A stretch of 64,000 bases of DNA, taken from contig NZ_CAMIGN010000005.1 in NCBI RefSeq assembly GCF_946221935.1, positions 62,001 to 126,000 on the forward strand, read 5' to 3'. Below are positions 17,271-24,934 of the stretch, piece by piece (position 1 is the stretch's first letter; every line of letters begins with the position of its first letter). The notes beneath the pieces were generated by a model, which was not told the origin of the DNA, searched no databases, and worked only from the letters and a program-made list of their open reading frames with translations. The position numbers and the translations under genes are program-made. Source of the stretch: an uncultured Corynebacterium sp. Its GTDB lineage: Bacteria > Actinomycetota > Actinomycetes > Mycobacteriales > Mycobacteriaceae.

Positions 17271-18350
17271 ATGGCAGACAAGAAGAGGAAGCAGCCGATG
17301 TATGACCCGGAGGCGGAGGTTACCGCTGTTGTAGCGGGACGCGTCGGAGTGATCGAGCTGAATCGCCCGAAGGCTCTCAATTCCTTGAACGCGGAGATGA
17401 TTCGCCTGATCCGCGAGGCGGTCGATAGATGGGCCGATGACGATTCGATCCGCTTCATTGTCATCAAGTCCTCCTCCGATCGAGCATTTTGTGCCGGCGG
17501 CGACGTGCGCTACGTGCGCACGCGGGACATGAAGCGCATGTACCGATTCGGTGACGCCTTCTTCGAGGAGGAATACGACCTCAACGAACGCCTGTCCATA
17601 GTCAACAAACCCGTCATTGCACTGCTTGAAGGAATCGTTATGGGCGGGGGTATGGGCATTTCCGTACACGGATCGCACCGCATCATCACTCCCCGTACGC
17701 TCGGCGCTATGCCAGAGGCGGCGATCGGGTTCGTGCCCGACGTAGGGATGTCGCACAAGCTGACCCATCTGGATGTTCCGCCAGCCATTGGCCTGTTTAT
17801 CGCTACGACAGGGTGGCGCCTAAGCCCGGCAGATATGCTTTACACCGGGCTGGGTACGAACCTGGTGGCAGATGTTCACGCTTTCGAAGCTGCTTTGCAA
17901 ACTGATGAATTGCCAGAGGCACTGCGCGAACATGCGCTGGAACTACAAGAGCTGGACGAACCAGTTTCTACGCTGCAGAGCCACTCCGAGTGGATTGAGC
18001 AGACTTTCGCCGAAGGCTCGTGGGCCGAAATCGAGGCCCGGATTGCTAAGGATGCGGATTCTGTTTCTGACGCCGAGTTGGCGCAGTTCATAACCAAGGT
18101 GACAGATTGCTTGAAGGGAGCCAGCCCTGAGAGCCTGGTGGCTACCGTGGAGCTGTTCCGTCGCGCGGAAAACTCAACACTGCGTGAGGCTTTGGACATG
18201 GAGTACAAGGTTGGCTCAGAGCTGCGTCGGGGGAAGAATTTCATTGAGGGTGTTCGCGCTGTACTGGAACACAAGGATTTCAATGCTCAATTTGAGCCTG
18301 CGTCCACGGACGAAGTGGATGTGCAGAAATGGCAGGAGCTGCTGGGATAG
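17271..18350 (+). CDS. Enoyl-CoA hydratase/isomerase family protein, 3-hydroxyisobutyryl-CoA hydrolase-like
   Basis: The 359-residue crotonase-fold protein has the oxyanion-hole segments AFCAGGDVRYV (near residue 80) and LLEGIVMGGGMGISVHGSH, then MPEAAIGFVPDVGMSHKL. The GGDVR and MPEAxIGFxPDVG pattern and the extended C-terminal region of about 150 residues are typical of 3-hydroxyisobutyryl-CoA hydrolases of valine breakdown rather than plain enoyl-CoA hydratases. It could also serve another acyl-CoA. It stands alone, convergent with pnuC. Confidence 0.85.
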   Translation: MADKKRKQPMYDPEAEVTAVVAGRVGVIELNRPKALNSLNAEMIRLIREAVDRWADDDSIRFIVIKSSSDRAFCAGGDVRYVRTRDMKRMYRFGDAFFEEEYDLNERLSIVNKPVIALLEGIVMGGGMGISVHGSHRIITPRTLGAMPEAAIGFVPDVGMSHKLTHLDVPPAIGLFIATTGWRLSPADMLYTGLGTNLVADVHAFEAALQTDELPEALREHALELQELDEPVSTLQSHSEWIEQTFAEGSWAEIEARIAKDADSVSDAELAQFITKVTDCLKGASPESLVATVELFRRAENSTLREALDMEYKVGSELRRGKNFIEGVRAVLEHKDFNAQFEPASTDEVDVQKWQELLG

Positions 18351-18358
18351 TTAGGGGA

Positions 18359-19081
18359 TTAGGCGCTTTCCTTGCGTTGCACCCGCAGCCATACGAAAAA
18401 GCCCCACAGAACGAATGCGCCGTAGACCAGGTATAGCGCGGCTGAGGGGTAGTAGCCGGCAGACAGTAGGAGAGGCACCCCTACGATGTCCACGCCGATC
18501 CAAATGAGCCAGAACTCCGTCCAGCCTCGAGCCATTCCGAAGGTGGCGAGGATAGAGCCGGTGAAAATCCAGGCGTCTGCCCATGGGCCCCAGGAGCCCA
18601 GCGTATCGAAGACGAGTGCGAAGCCGATGGTGCCGAAGACGGCGAAGGCGAGCATCCCCAGGCGTTCCTTGGCGCTGGCCCAGCTGGGCTGAACGGCGGC
18701 ACTGTCCGCCGCGGGTTCACTGACGATGGAGCGCGAAGGATCAGTGTTATCTGGTTCGCGCAGACCGGCGGTACGGGCGCGATTCCATTGATACCAGCCG
18801 TAGACAGAGACGATCAGGAACATCACCTGGCGCCCAGCTTGGCCATAGAGGTCGAGGTCTTGTGGGGTGTGGAAGAGTCCGCCCAGGAATACGGTGAATA
18901 GCAGGATATTGCCAATGATGCCGACGGGCCAGGCCCAGACCACGCGCTTCATTCCGCCAACGGCGGAGGCGAGGCCGAACAGATTGCCGATGATCTCTCT
19001 CCAGAGGATCGGGTAGCCGCCTATGAACAGTGTTGCGTTGAGAAGTGTTGTAAAGATTCCCTCGGATTCCACAGTCACCAT
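18359..19081 (-). CDS. pnuC: Nicotinamide riboside transporter PnuC
   Basis: The 240-residue membrane protein has about seven hydrophobic segments and the PnuC-type stretches NLFGLASAVGGMKRVVWAWPVGIIGN, GQAGRQVMFLIVSVYGWYQW and WTEFWLIWIGVDIVGVPLL, where the conserved Trp and Asn/Gln residues line the substrate site. PnuC facilitates uptake of nicotinamide riboside for NAD synthesis. A charged loop with Ser/Pro residues sits in the middle (near residues 110-145). Two tandem 17-bp repeats lie upstream. With pncA and the NAD(P)HX repair enzyme it is one of three NAD-related genes in the window. Confidence 0.9.
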   Translation of the reverse strand: MVTVESEGIFTTLLNATLFIGGYPILWREIIGNLFGLASAVGGMKRVVWAWPVGIIGNILLFTVFLGGLFHTPQDLDLYGQAGRQVMFLIVSVYGWYQWNRARTAGLREPDNTDPSRSIVSEPAADSAAVQPSWASAKERLGMLAFAVFGTIGFALVFDTLGSWGPWADAWIFTGSILATFGMARGWTEFWLIWIGVDIVGVPLLLSAGYYPSAALYLVYGAFVLWGFFVWLRVQRKESA

Positions 19082-19132
19082 CTTTCCCCATTCGGGTCCG
19101 CGGCAGAAAACCGGGTAAGCACTTCAGAGCGT

Positions 19133-19166
19133 ATTAGCCCTTTAACTGCATTGGTCTTTTAACTGC
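19133..19166 (-). repeat. Tandem 17-bp repeat upstream of pnuC
   Basis: On the minus strand two adjacent 17-mers, GCAGTTAAAAGACCAAT and GCAGTTAAAGGGCTAAT, agree at 14 of 17 positions. They lie 52-85 bp upstream of the pnuC start and overlap the last codons of the TetR gene. The arrangement looks like a direct-repeat operator for pnuC. Confidence 0.5.
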
Positions 19167-19836
19167 GATCTACGCTAGCCAGCATGTCGAAGGCTCGATC
19201 GTAGAGTTCCCGCGGGGCGGCATCGCCTGCGAGCCTCTCGTCCATCGCGGCCTCCATAGCCCGCAGAGCAATGCTGAAAGCAACATCTAATAGAAGGAAA
19301 GCATCGAAGGGGGTGAGGTTGGGATCGATCTCACATAGCGCCTGAGTGCCGGGCTCGGTAAGGGTTGGGAGATCTACTTCCAGGCTGTCGCCACTACTGT
19401 TCTGATGAGGATGTTCCAGCATGATGAGTAAAGGCTTGAATTTGCGGACATCTGGGGTGATGGGGTCGGAGATCTGTGAAGAGTTGTCCCCGGACTCCGG
19501 CCCTAGTGGGGAGCAGTAGATCCACATGGTGTCGCGCAGAATGTCGGCGGTGCGGCCAGTGCGGTGGTCTGTGGCGACCTCTTTGACGCGCCGGGCGAAG
19601 TTCTCAAAAACGTCGTGCAAATAGTATGCGAAGACATCGTCGCGGCGTTCGAAATAGTTGTGGAAGGTACGGGGAGACACGCCAGCGTTCTTGGTAATGG
19701 CATGTACCGTGGCTGCATCCGGCCCGTCGTTCAAATACAGGTCGATCGCGGCATCAATAAGGTTTTGTTTAGTCTCGGCCTTTTTCTGTTCGCGCCTAGA
19801 GGCAGAGGGCTCGGGAATGGTCGCGTTTGTCGCCAT
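19159..19836 (-). CDS. TetR-family transcriptional regulator
   Basis: About 225 residues. The N-terminal helix-turn-helix region runs from RREQKKAETKQNLIDAAIDLYL through VHAITKNAGVSPRTFHNYFERRDDVFAYYL, the classic TetR DNA-binding domain; the C-terminal ligand domain is not assignable. I chose ATG 19836 (MATNATIPEP); an upstream TTG at 19875 would add 13 residues. It lies 138 bp downstream of a second TetR gene and the MmpL exporter, all on the same strand, so it may take part in the same regulation. Confidence 0.9.
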   Translation of the reverse strand: MATNATIPEPSASRREQKKAETKQNLIDAAIDLYLNDGPDAATVHAITKNAGVSPRTFHNYFERRDDVFAYYLHDVFENFARRVKEVATDHRTGRTADILRDTMWIYCSPLGPESGDNSSQISDPITPDVRKFKPLLIMLEHPHQNSSGDSLEVDLPTLTEPGTQALCEIDPNLTPFDAFLLLDVAFSIALRAMEAAMDERLAGDAAPRELYDRAFDMLASVDRS

Positions 19837-19974
19837 GTGAGTGAGGAAACCTTTCAATCTGCCCAATGAGTTCAATGAGCGCGATAAAGCTGATTGAAGA
19901 GTAGTGTAGCAGGACTGCTGCAGCTGAAGCTTGAACTCGATAATGAAAACTGTCCATCTAGCGTTTTCTAAGAG

Positions 19975-20649
19975 TTAACGGAGTTCTGAGAGGCCATTTG
20001 CCAGTAATTGGAAAACGTTTCGAATATCTTGTTCGGTGGTGACATCGCCCGTCTTATTGAGCTCCACGAAGATGCCGGGAATGAACATCATGGTATTGAT
20101 GAGGAGTAGTGCATTGACAGTGGATAGGGTGTTTCCTGCCCGCTTGCTGTATTGCTGAAAAGCTTCTACAAGTGGGGAAAAGAACTCCACTCCGGAACTG
20201 AAGTGCCGCTGATCCTCTGCGAAAAGTTCCTCTCGTTGATGAGGTGGAATACTGCGGAGGTGGTCAGCGAGGCGGGAGAGAGTGTCGATACTCCTGGGAT
20301 TTTCTGACGGGCGATTATAGAGGTTTACCGCAATGTTCTCGGCGATTGAGATTAAAGGTTGGCCGGGTCTTGCGACTTCTACAATGTTAACCATTTCGTC
20401 GACGAATTGATTAAGTATGAATAACAAAGCTGCTTCCCGGTGGGGGAAATAGTTGTGGAAAGTGCGCGCGGAAATGTGCGCCTTTTCTGCGATACGGGCA
20501 GTTGTCGCATTCTCTGCTCCCTCGTTGACCAGAATTTCAACGGTAGCCTGGGCAATGCGTTCGCGAGTCTCGGCTTTCTTGCGATCTCTTAGGCCAAGTG
20601 TCTTTTCCGCAGGTTGATTGCCGTTTTGGTTACTCATTTCGCGCGCCAT
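19975..20649 (-). CDS. TetR-family transcriptional regulator (linked to MmpL exporter)
   Basis: The 224-residue protein shows the TetR helix-turn-helix: RKKAETRERIAQATVEILVNEG, then TTARIAEKAHISARTFHNYFPHREAALLFIL. It begins 42 bp after the MmpL gene on the same strand, so the two are very likely one transcription unit. Local autoregulation of the exporter is the natural inference; an inverted repeat just upstream of mmpL is a candidate operator. The DNA-binding helix (SARTFHNYF) resembles that of the neighbouring TetR, suggesting related operators or a duplication. Confidence 0.92.
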   Translation of the reverse strand: MAREMSNQNGNQPAEKTLGLRDRKKAETRERIAQATVEILVNEGAENATTARIAEKAHISARTFHNYFPHREAALLFILNQFVDEMVNIVEVARPGQPLISIAENIAVNLYNRPSENPRSIDTLSRLADHLRSIPPHQREELFAEDQRHFSSGVEFFSPLVEAFQQYSKRAGNTLSTVNALLLINTMMFIPGIFVELNKTGDVTTEQDIRNVFQLLANGLSELR

Positions 20650-20691
20650 CCTTCTTTGACTACTGTTCGCCTGTTTGCCTAACGACGCCCT

Positions 20692-23118
20692 CTATCGTCC
20701 CTCCTGCTGGGATTCTTGAAGGTGCGCCCCGTCAGCTTTGGCTTCAGGTTCCGAATCGCGGCTTCCGTCAGCTTTGAGACCGATCAGGCTTTCGCCTTCG
20801 ACATCGACCGTGGGGATGATCTTCCCTAGCCACTTGGGGAACTTCCACGCATGCTCGTCGAGAAGGAACATAGTGGCTGGGATGAAGGTCATGCGGACAA
20901 TGAAGGCGTCAAAAAATACGGCGGCGGCTAGAGCAAAGCCCATCACCTTGATGAATGGCTCGTCGGCGAGAGCGAACGCAGCAAAGACCGACATCATAAT
21001 GAGCGCTGCGGCCGTAACTACTCGGGCTCCGTGCTTAAAGCCATTGGAGGTAGCGTTGCCGGCAGTCTTGCCGTGCGCCCAGCCTTCGCGCATACGGGTA
21101 ACAAGAAAGACTTGGTAGTCCATCGCTAGACCGAACACGATGCCGATCAGCATGATTGGCAAGAAGGAGATGATCGGCTGCGGGTCGTCGACAATACCTC
21201 CGAAACCTTCCTGCCACAGTGCGACGGTAACGCCGAACGTGGCGGCCACCGACAGTCCGAAGCCGACCGCTGCGATCAGCGGCACCCAAATGGAGCGGAA
21301 GACGACCATGAGCAGGATGAATGCCAGTACCAGGACGATTGCGATGTAAGGGATGAGAGCCTCTGATAGACGCTGAGAGATGTCCTCGTACATCGGGGTT
21401 ACACCGGTAATGGCGTAGGTGGCACCGGTCTTCTCGGAGTAGCTGGACTCCTCAGCGCGGATCTGTTCGAGTACGTCAGCAGCACGGGCATCCGTAGCAC
21501 CATACGACGGGGTGATCATCACCTGAGCGGCCGTGCCCATGTCAGCAGGATTCTGTGGGTCGCCGTTGGTCTGAACCAACTGGGCATTTTCAACGCCGTC
21601 GGTGCCCTGGATGGTAGCGACGGCCTGCTGGGCGGCTGCGGCCTTTTCCTTGCCCTTTAGGTCCGGATACTCCACGAGCGCGAGCATTGGAGCGTTGCGG
21701 CCAGCACCGAAACCCTCCTCTGACATCTCGTAGGCGATGCGGTTGGGAGTGCCCTTGGCCATGGATCCGTCAGATGGCATGGCGAGTCGGAGGTTCATTG
21801 CAGGGATGGCAAGCAAGACCAGTAGTACTGCCGCGCCGATTAGCCACAAGGCGGGCTTCTTACGGATGATGCGCACCCACTTTAGACCCATTGTGGGCTT
21901 TTCGTTTTCCGGATCCGGCGCCTTCACAATCGGGGCACGGCCAGCGAAAACCTTTGTGCCGATCAGCCCCATGATGGCGGGCAAAAGGGTGATTGCGACG
22001 ATGACTGCAATGGCTACGGTGCCGGCTGCGGCCAGAGCCATGGCGGTAAGGAACGGAATGTTGATGATGGACAGTGCGGCCAGAGCGATCAATACGGTGA
22101 GGCCTGCGAAGACCACTGCGGAACCGGCCTTGCCGACGGCGAGACCAGCCAAGTGGGCGCGGTCCTTGACCGGAATAGTCCTGAATTTTTGCTGCAGTTC
22201 CTTGGGCTCGAGATCCTGCCCGTCCACGTGCGCGATCAATTCGCTGCGGTAGCGGGAGAGGATGAATAGAGCGTAGTCAATGCCCACAGCCAGGCCGATC
22301 ATGGATGCCAGGGTGGGGGTCATAGAGTTGATGCTGTCGGTGACGGAGGTGGCTGCCATGACGATGCCGATGCCAGTGCCCACGCCGATGACTGCGGACA
22401 ATAGCGGCAGGCCAGCGGCCACAAGGCTGCCGAACGTGACGATCAGGACGATGGCGGCGACGGCCAGACCAATGATCTCGGAGGTCATGTTCATTTCGGG
22501 TTGCTGGAATGCGTTGCCGTTCCAGCCGACCTGGAGATTGCCTTGGTGATTCTTGACCGCTTCTTCGAACTTCTGGATGTCTTCGGCGGGTACGTCGGTG
22601 GCGGTCTCTGCGTCGAATGCGACTTCGATCGTGCCAGTACGCTTATCGGGACTCAGCGGGCTCAAAGCTGCGATGTCAGAGGCGATCTGCTCCTTCGGCA
22701 TGCCCTGCTTCTGTTTCATCGGAGCCATCTGCTGGTGCATGTTTTCGCTGGCCAGGACGGGAGAGACGAGTTTTTCCTTGTCCTTCAAGAAATCGAGTTC
22801 TTGCAGCGCCTGCAAAACGTCTTCAGTTGCCTGGGCGGCTTCGCCTTTGGCAAGTGTTTGCCCCTCGGGAGCCTGTATAACTAGCTTGCCCTTTGCGGCC
22901 TCTAGCTGGTTGGCGTTTTCACTATTAGGAAAGTCCTCCTTGATCTTCTCCTGGGTCTCGATCGATTCCAGGCCCGGGATGGTGAAGGACTGCGAGGTGG
23001 GTTTGGTGAGGAGGGCGGAGGCGGTGCCCACGCCAATCAGTACGATCAGCCAGACGGCGAGGAAGCGCCATTTGTGTTGGTAGGCGGAACGGCCTACGTG
23101 GTAGAGAAATTTTGCCAT
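20692..23118 (-). CDS. MMPL-family RND transporter (corynebacterial CmpL type)
   Basis: An 808-residue protein with the RND layout: one N-terminal membrane segment (FLAVWLIVLIGVGTASALL), a periplasmic domain, five or six membrane segments, a second periplasmic domain and a last membrane bundle. The proton-relay Asp-Tyr pairs of MmpL proteins are present in GLAVGIDYALFILSRYR and GLAMDYQVFLVTRMREG. The tail after the last segment is short and charged. Relatives move trehalose mycolates or other lipids, or drugs; the substrate cannot be assigned here. The TetR gene follows in the same transcription unit. Confidence 0.92.
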   Translation of the reverse strand: MAKFLYHVGRSAYQHKWRFLAVWLIVLIGVGTASALLTKPTSQSFTIPGLESIETQEKIKEDFPNSENANQLEAAKGKLVIQAPEGQTLAKGEAAQATEDVLQALQELDFLKDKEKLVSPVLASENMHQQMAPMKQKQGMPKEQIASDIAALSPLSPDKRTGTIEVAFDAETATDVPAEDIQKFEEAVKNHQGNLQVGWNGNAFQQPEMNMTSEIIGLAVAAIVLIVTFGSLVAAGLPLLSAVIGVGTGIGIVMAATSVTDSINSMTPTLASMIGLAVGIDYALFILSRYRSELIAHVDGQDLEPKELQQKFRTIPVKDRAHLAGLAVGKAGSAVVFAGLTVLIALAALSIINIPFLTAMALAAAGTVAIAVIVAITLLPAIMGLIGTKVFAGRAPIVKAPDPENEKPTMGLKWVRIIRKKPALWLIGAAVLLVLLAIPAMNLRLAMPSDGSMAKGTPNRIAYEMSEEGFGAGRNAPMLALVEYPDLKGKEKAAAAQQAVATIQGTDGVENAQLVQTNGDPQNPADMGTAAQVMITPSYGATDARAADVLEQIRAEESSYSEKTGATYAITGVTPMYEDISQRLSEALIPYIAIVLVLAFILLMVVFRSIWVPLIAAVGFGLSVAATFGVTVALWQEGFGGIVDDPQPIISFLPIMLIGIVFGLAMDYQVFLVTRMREGWAHGKTAGNATSNGFKHGARVVTAAALIMMSVFAAFALADEPFIKVMGFALAAAVFFDAFIVRMTFIPATMFLLDEHAWKFPKWLGKIIPTVDVEGESLIGLKADGSRDSEPEAKADGAHLQESQQEGR

Positions 23119-23128
23119 GCGAAAAATA

Positions 23129-23164
23129 TTGCACAGGTAGCGAAGAATTGCAATACCTGCGCAA
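23129..23164 (-). promoter_or_regulatory. Inverted repeat upstream of the MmpL gene, candidate TetR operator
   Basis: Arms TTGCACAGGTA (23129-23139) and TACCTGCGCAA (23154-23164) match as an inverted repeat at 10 of 11 positions with a 14-nt spacer. The element begins 11 bp upstream of the MmpL start codon, where a repressor would block transcription or initiation. Confidence 0.5.
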
Positions 23165-23213
23165 GATTATGGCGGGAAGTCGTTCCCAGCAAGGCTGGCC
23201 TTACTAGTAGGCA

Positions 23214-24860
23214 CTAGTCAGCGACCAATGTCTCCATCGTTAGCTCTGGGTGTTCCTTTTCCACAAAGGCCAGTTTCCACTTGTCGCCGAAGAGAGCAAT
23301 GAGTTCCCCGTCGGTGCGGGTGAAAATTTCCACACCGCGCTGCTTCGCCAACATCGGCGCGGATTCGGCGTCGGTACGTCGCGCGACAGAGTAGGGCACA
23401 GGATCGGCCACTGTCTCCACGTTGTACTCAACATCCATTCGAGCTTGCATGACCTCGAACTGCATGGGACCGACTGCGGCCATCACTGGGTTCGCGTCAC
23501 CGCGGGCATCGTTGCGCAGAATCTGCACAACGCCCTCGGAATCCAGCTGCTCAAGAGCCTTACGGAACTGTTTGTACTTGCCTAGCGACTTCGCGCGCAG
23601 AGTGCGGAAATGCTCGGGGGCGAACTGCGGCATGGGCGGGAACTGAACCTTCTTGCCGCTGTAAATCGTGTCACCGGGAGCGAGCGAGCCGGCATTGACG
23701 AGACCCACGATGTCGCCGGGGTAAGCAGCTTCGACCGTCGCACGAGTGCGGCCAAAGACCGTCAGTGCGTACTTCGTGGAGAAAGATCTGCCCGACTGCG
23801 CATGGGTGACCTGCATACCACGTTCGAAAACACCCGAGACCACTCGCATGAAGGCCAGGGAATCGCGGTGGTTGCGATCCATGCCTGCCTGCACCTTGAA
23901 GATCACGCCAGAGAATTCGTCAGTCGGGTCGCGATGCTCATCGATGGAACCGGAGTTCCCACCTGCAGCGGCTTCCAACACCTTCGGGTCGGAATCACGG
24001 CCAGCGGGTGCAGGTGCCAGGGCGCAGAGGGTATCCAGGATCTGGTGGACGCCGAAATTCAGCATGGCGGAGGCGAAAATCAACGGAGAGGTGGTGCACT
24101 CCAAGAACAATTCTTGGTCATGTAGTGCGCCATCGGCAGCCAGCAGCTCAACTTCCTCGGCTGCGGTATCCCACGCATCTTCCTCTCGCTCTGAGGCTTG
24201 TTCCGGGGTGTAGTGCTCTTCCGGGGCAATCGTGGAACCACCCGCCGTGCGAAGGAAATGAATGTATTCCTCGGCTTCACCGTCGTCGTTAATGCGCGCC
24301 AACCCACGGAAGTCTCCGGCCTCGCCGACCGGCCAGAACAGGGGAGTGGGCTGTAGCTGGATCTCGTTGACGATTTCGTCGACCAGTTCTAGAGGGCTGC
24401 GTCCTGGACGGTCCCACTTGTTTACCACGGTCACAATAGGTAGGCCACGCGCCTTGCACACGCGGAACAACTTCAGCGTCTGAGGCTCAAGGCCCTTTGC
24501 TCCGTCAATCAGCATCACTGCGGCGTCTACAGCAGAAAGAACGCGGTAGGTATCCTCCGAGAAGTCGGCGTGACCCGGGGTATCGACGAGGTTAATCATG
24601 AACGGCTCGCCCTCGTGCCCTTCCGGTGCGTACTCGAACTGAAGGGCAGAGGAGGCAATGGAGATACCGCGATCCTTTTCCATGTCCATCCAGTCGGAAA
24701 CTGTGGACTTGCGGCCCGCCTTGCCGTGCACTGCGCCTGCTTCCTTAATCATGTGGGCATGCAGGGCAAGTGCCTCTGTGAGAGTGGATTTACCGGCATC
24801 CGGGTGGGCGATGACGGCGAATGTGCGGCGGCGTGAGGCTTCGGATGCGGTTGTACTCAT
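23214..24860 (-). CDS. prfC: Peptide chain release factor 3
   Basis: The 548-residue translational GTPase recycles release factors RF1/RF2 from the ribosome. G1 is AHPDAGKST near residue 18, the switch region is GRKSTVSDWMDMEKDRGISI, G3 is DTPGHADFSEDT and G4 is NKWDRPGR. The RF3-specific C-terminal domains follow, with FQVMQ-like MQFEVMQARMDVEY. It is the last gene of the minus-strand series pth-pth-acyltransferase-prfC, with 74 bp to the acyltransferase gene. Confidence 0.96.
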   Translation of the reverse strand: MSTTASEASRRRTFAVIAHPDAGKSTLTEALALHAHMIKEAGAVHGKAGRKSTVSDWMDMEKDRGISIASSALQFEYAPEGHEGEPFMINLVDTPGHADFSEDTYRVLSAVDAAVMLIDGAKGLEPQTLKLFRVCKARGLPIVTVVNKWDRPGRSPLELVDEIVNEIQLQPTPLFWPVGEAGDFRGLARINDDGEAEEYIHFLRTAGGSTIAPEEHYTPEQASEREEDAWDTAAEEVELLAADGALHDQELFLECTTSPLIFASAMLNFGVHQILDTLCALAPAPAGRDSDPKVLEAAAGGNSGSIDEHRDPTDEFSGVIFKVQAGMDRNHRDSLAFMRVVSGVFERGMQVTHAQSGRSFSTKYALTVFGRTRATVEAAYPGDIVGLVNAGSLAPGDTIYSGKKVQFPPMPQFAPEHFRTLRAKSLGKYKQFRKALEQLDSEGVVQILRNDARGDANPVMAAVGPMQFEVMQARMDVEYNVETVADPVPYSVARRTDAESAPMLAKQRGVEIFTRTDGELIALFGDKWKLAFVEKEHPELTMETLVAD

Positions 24861-24934
24861 AGTGCCAATTAGTCTAGCGGGTTAGCCCTCAATGGCTGGA
24901 AACGCATTGGCACACAACGCCCGGAGGAGAGCAC

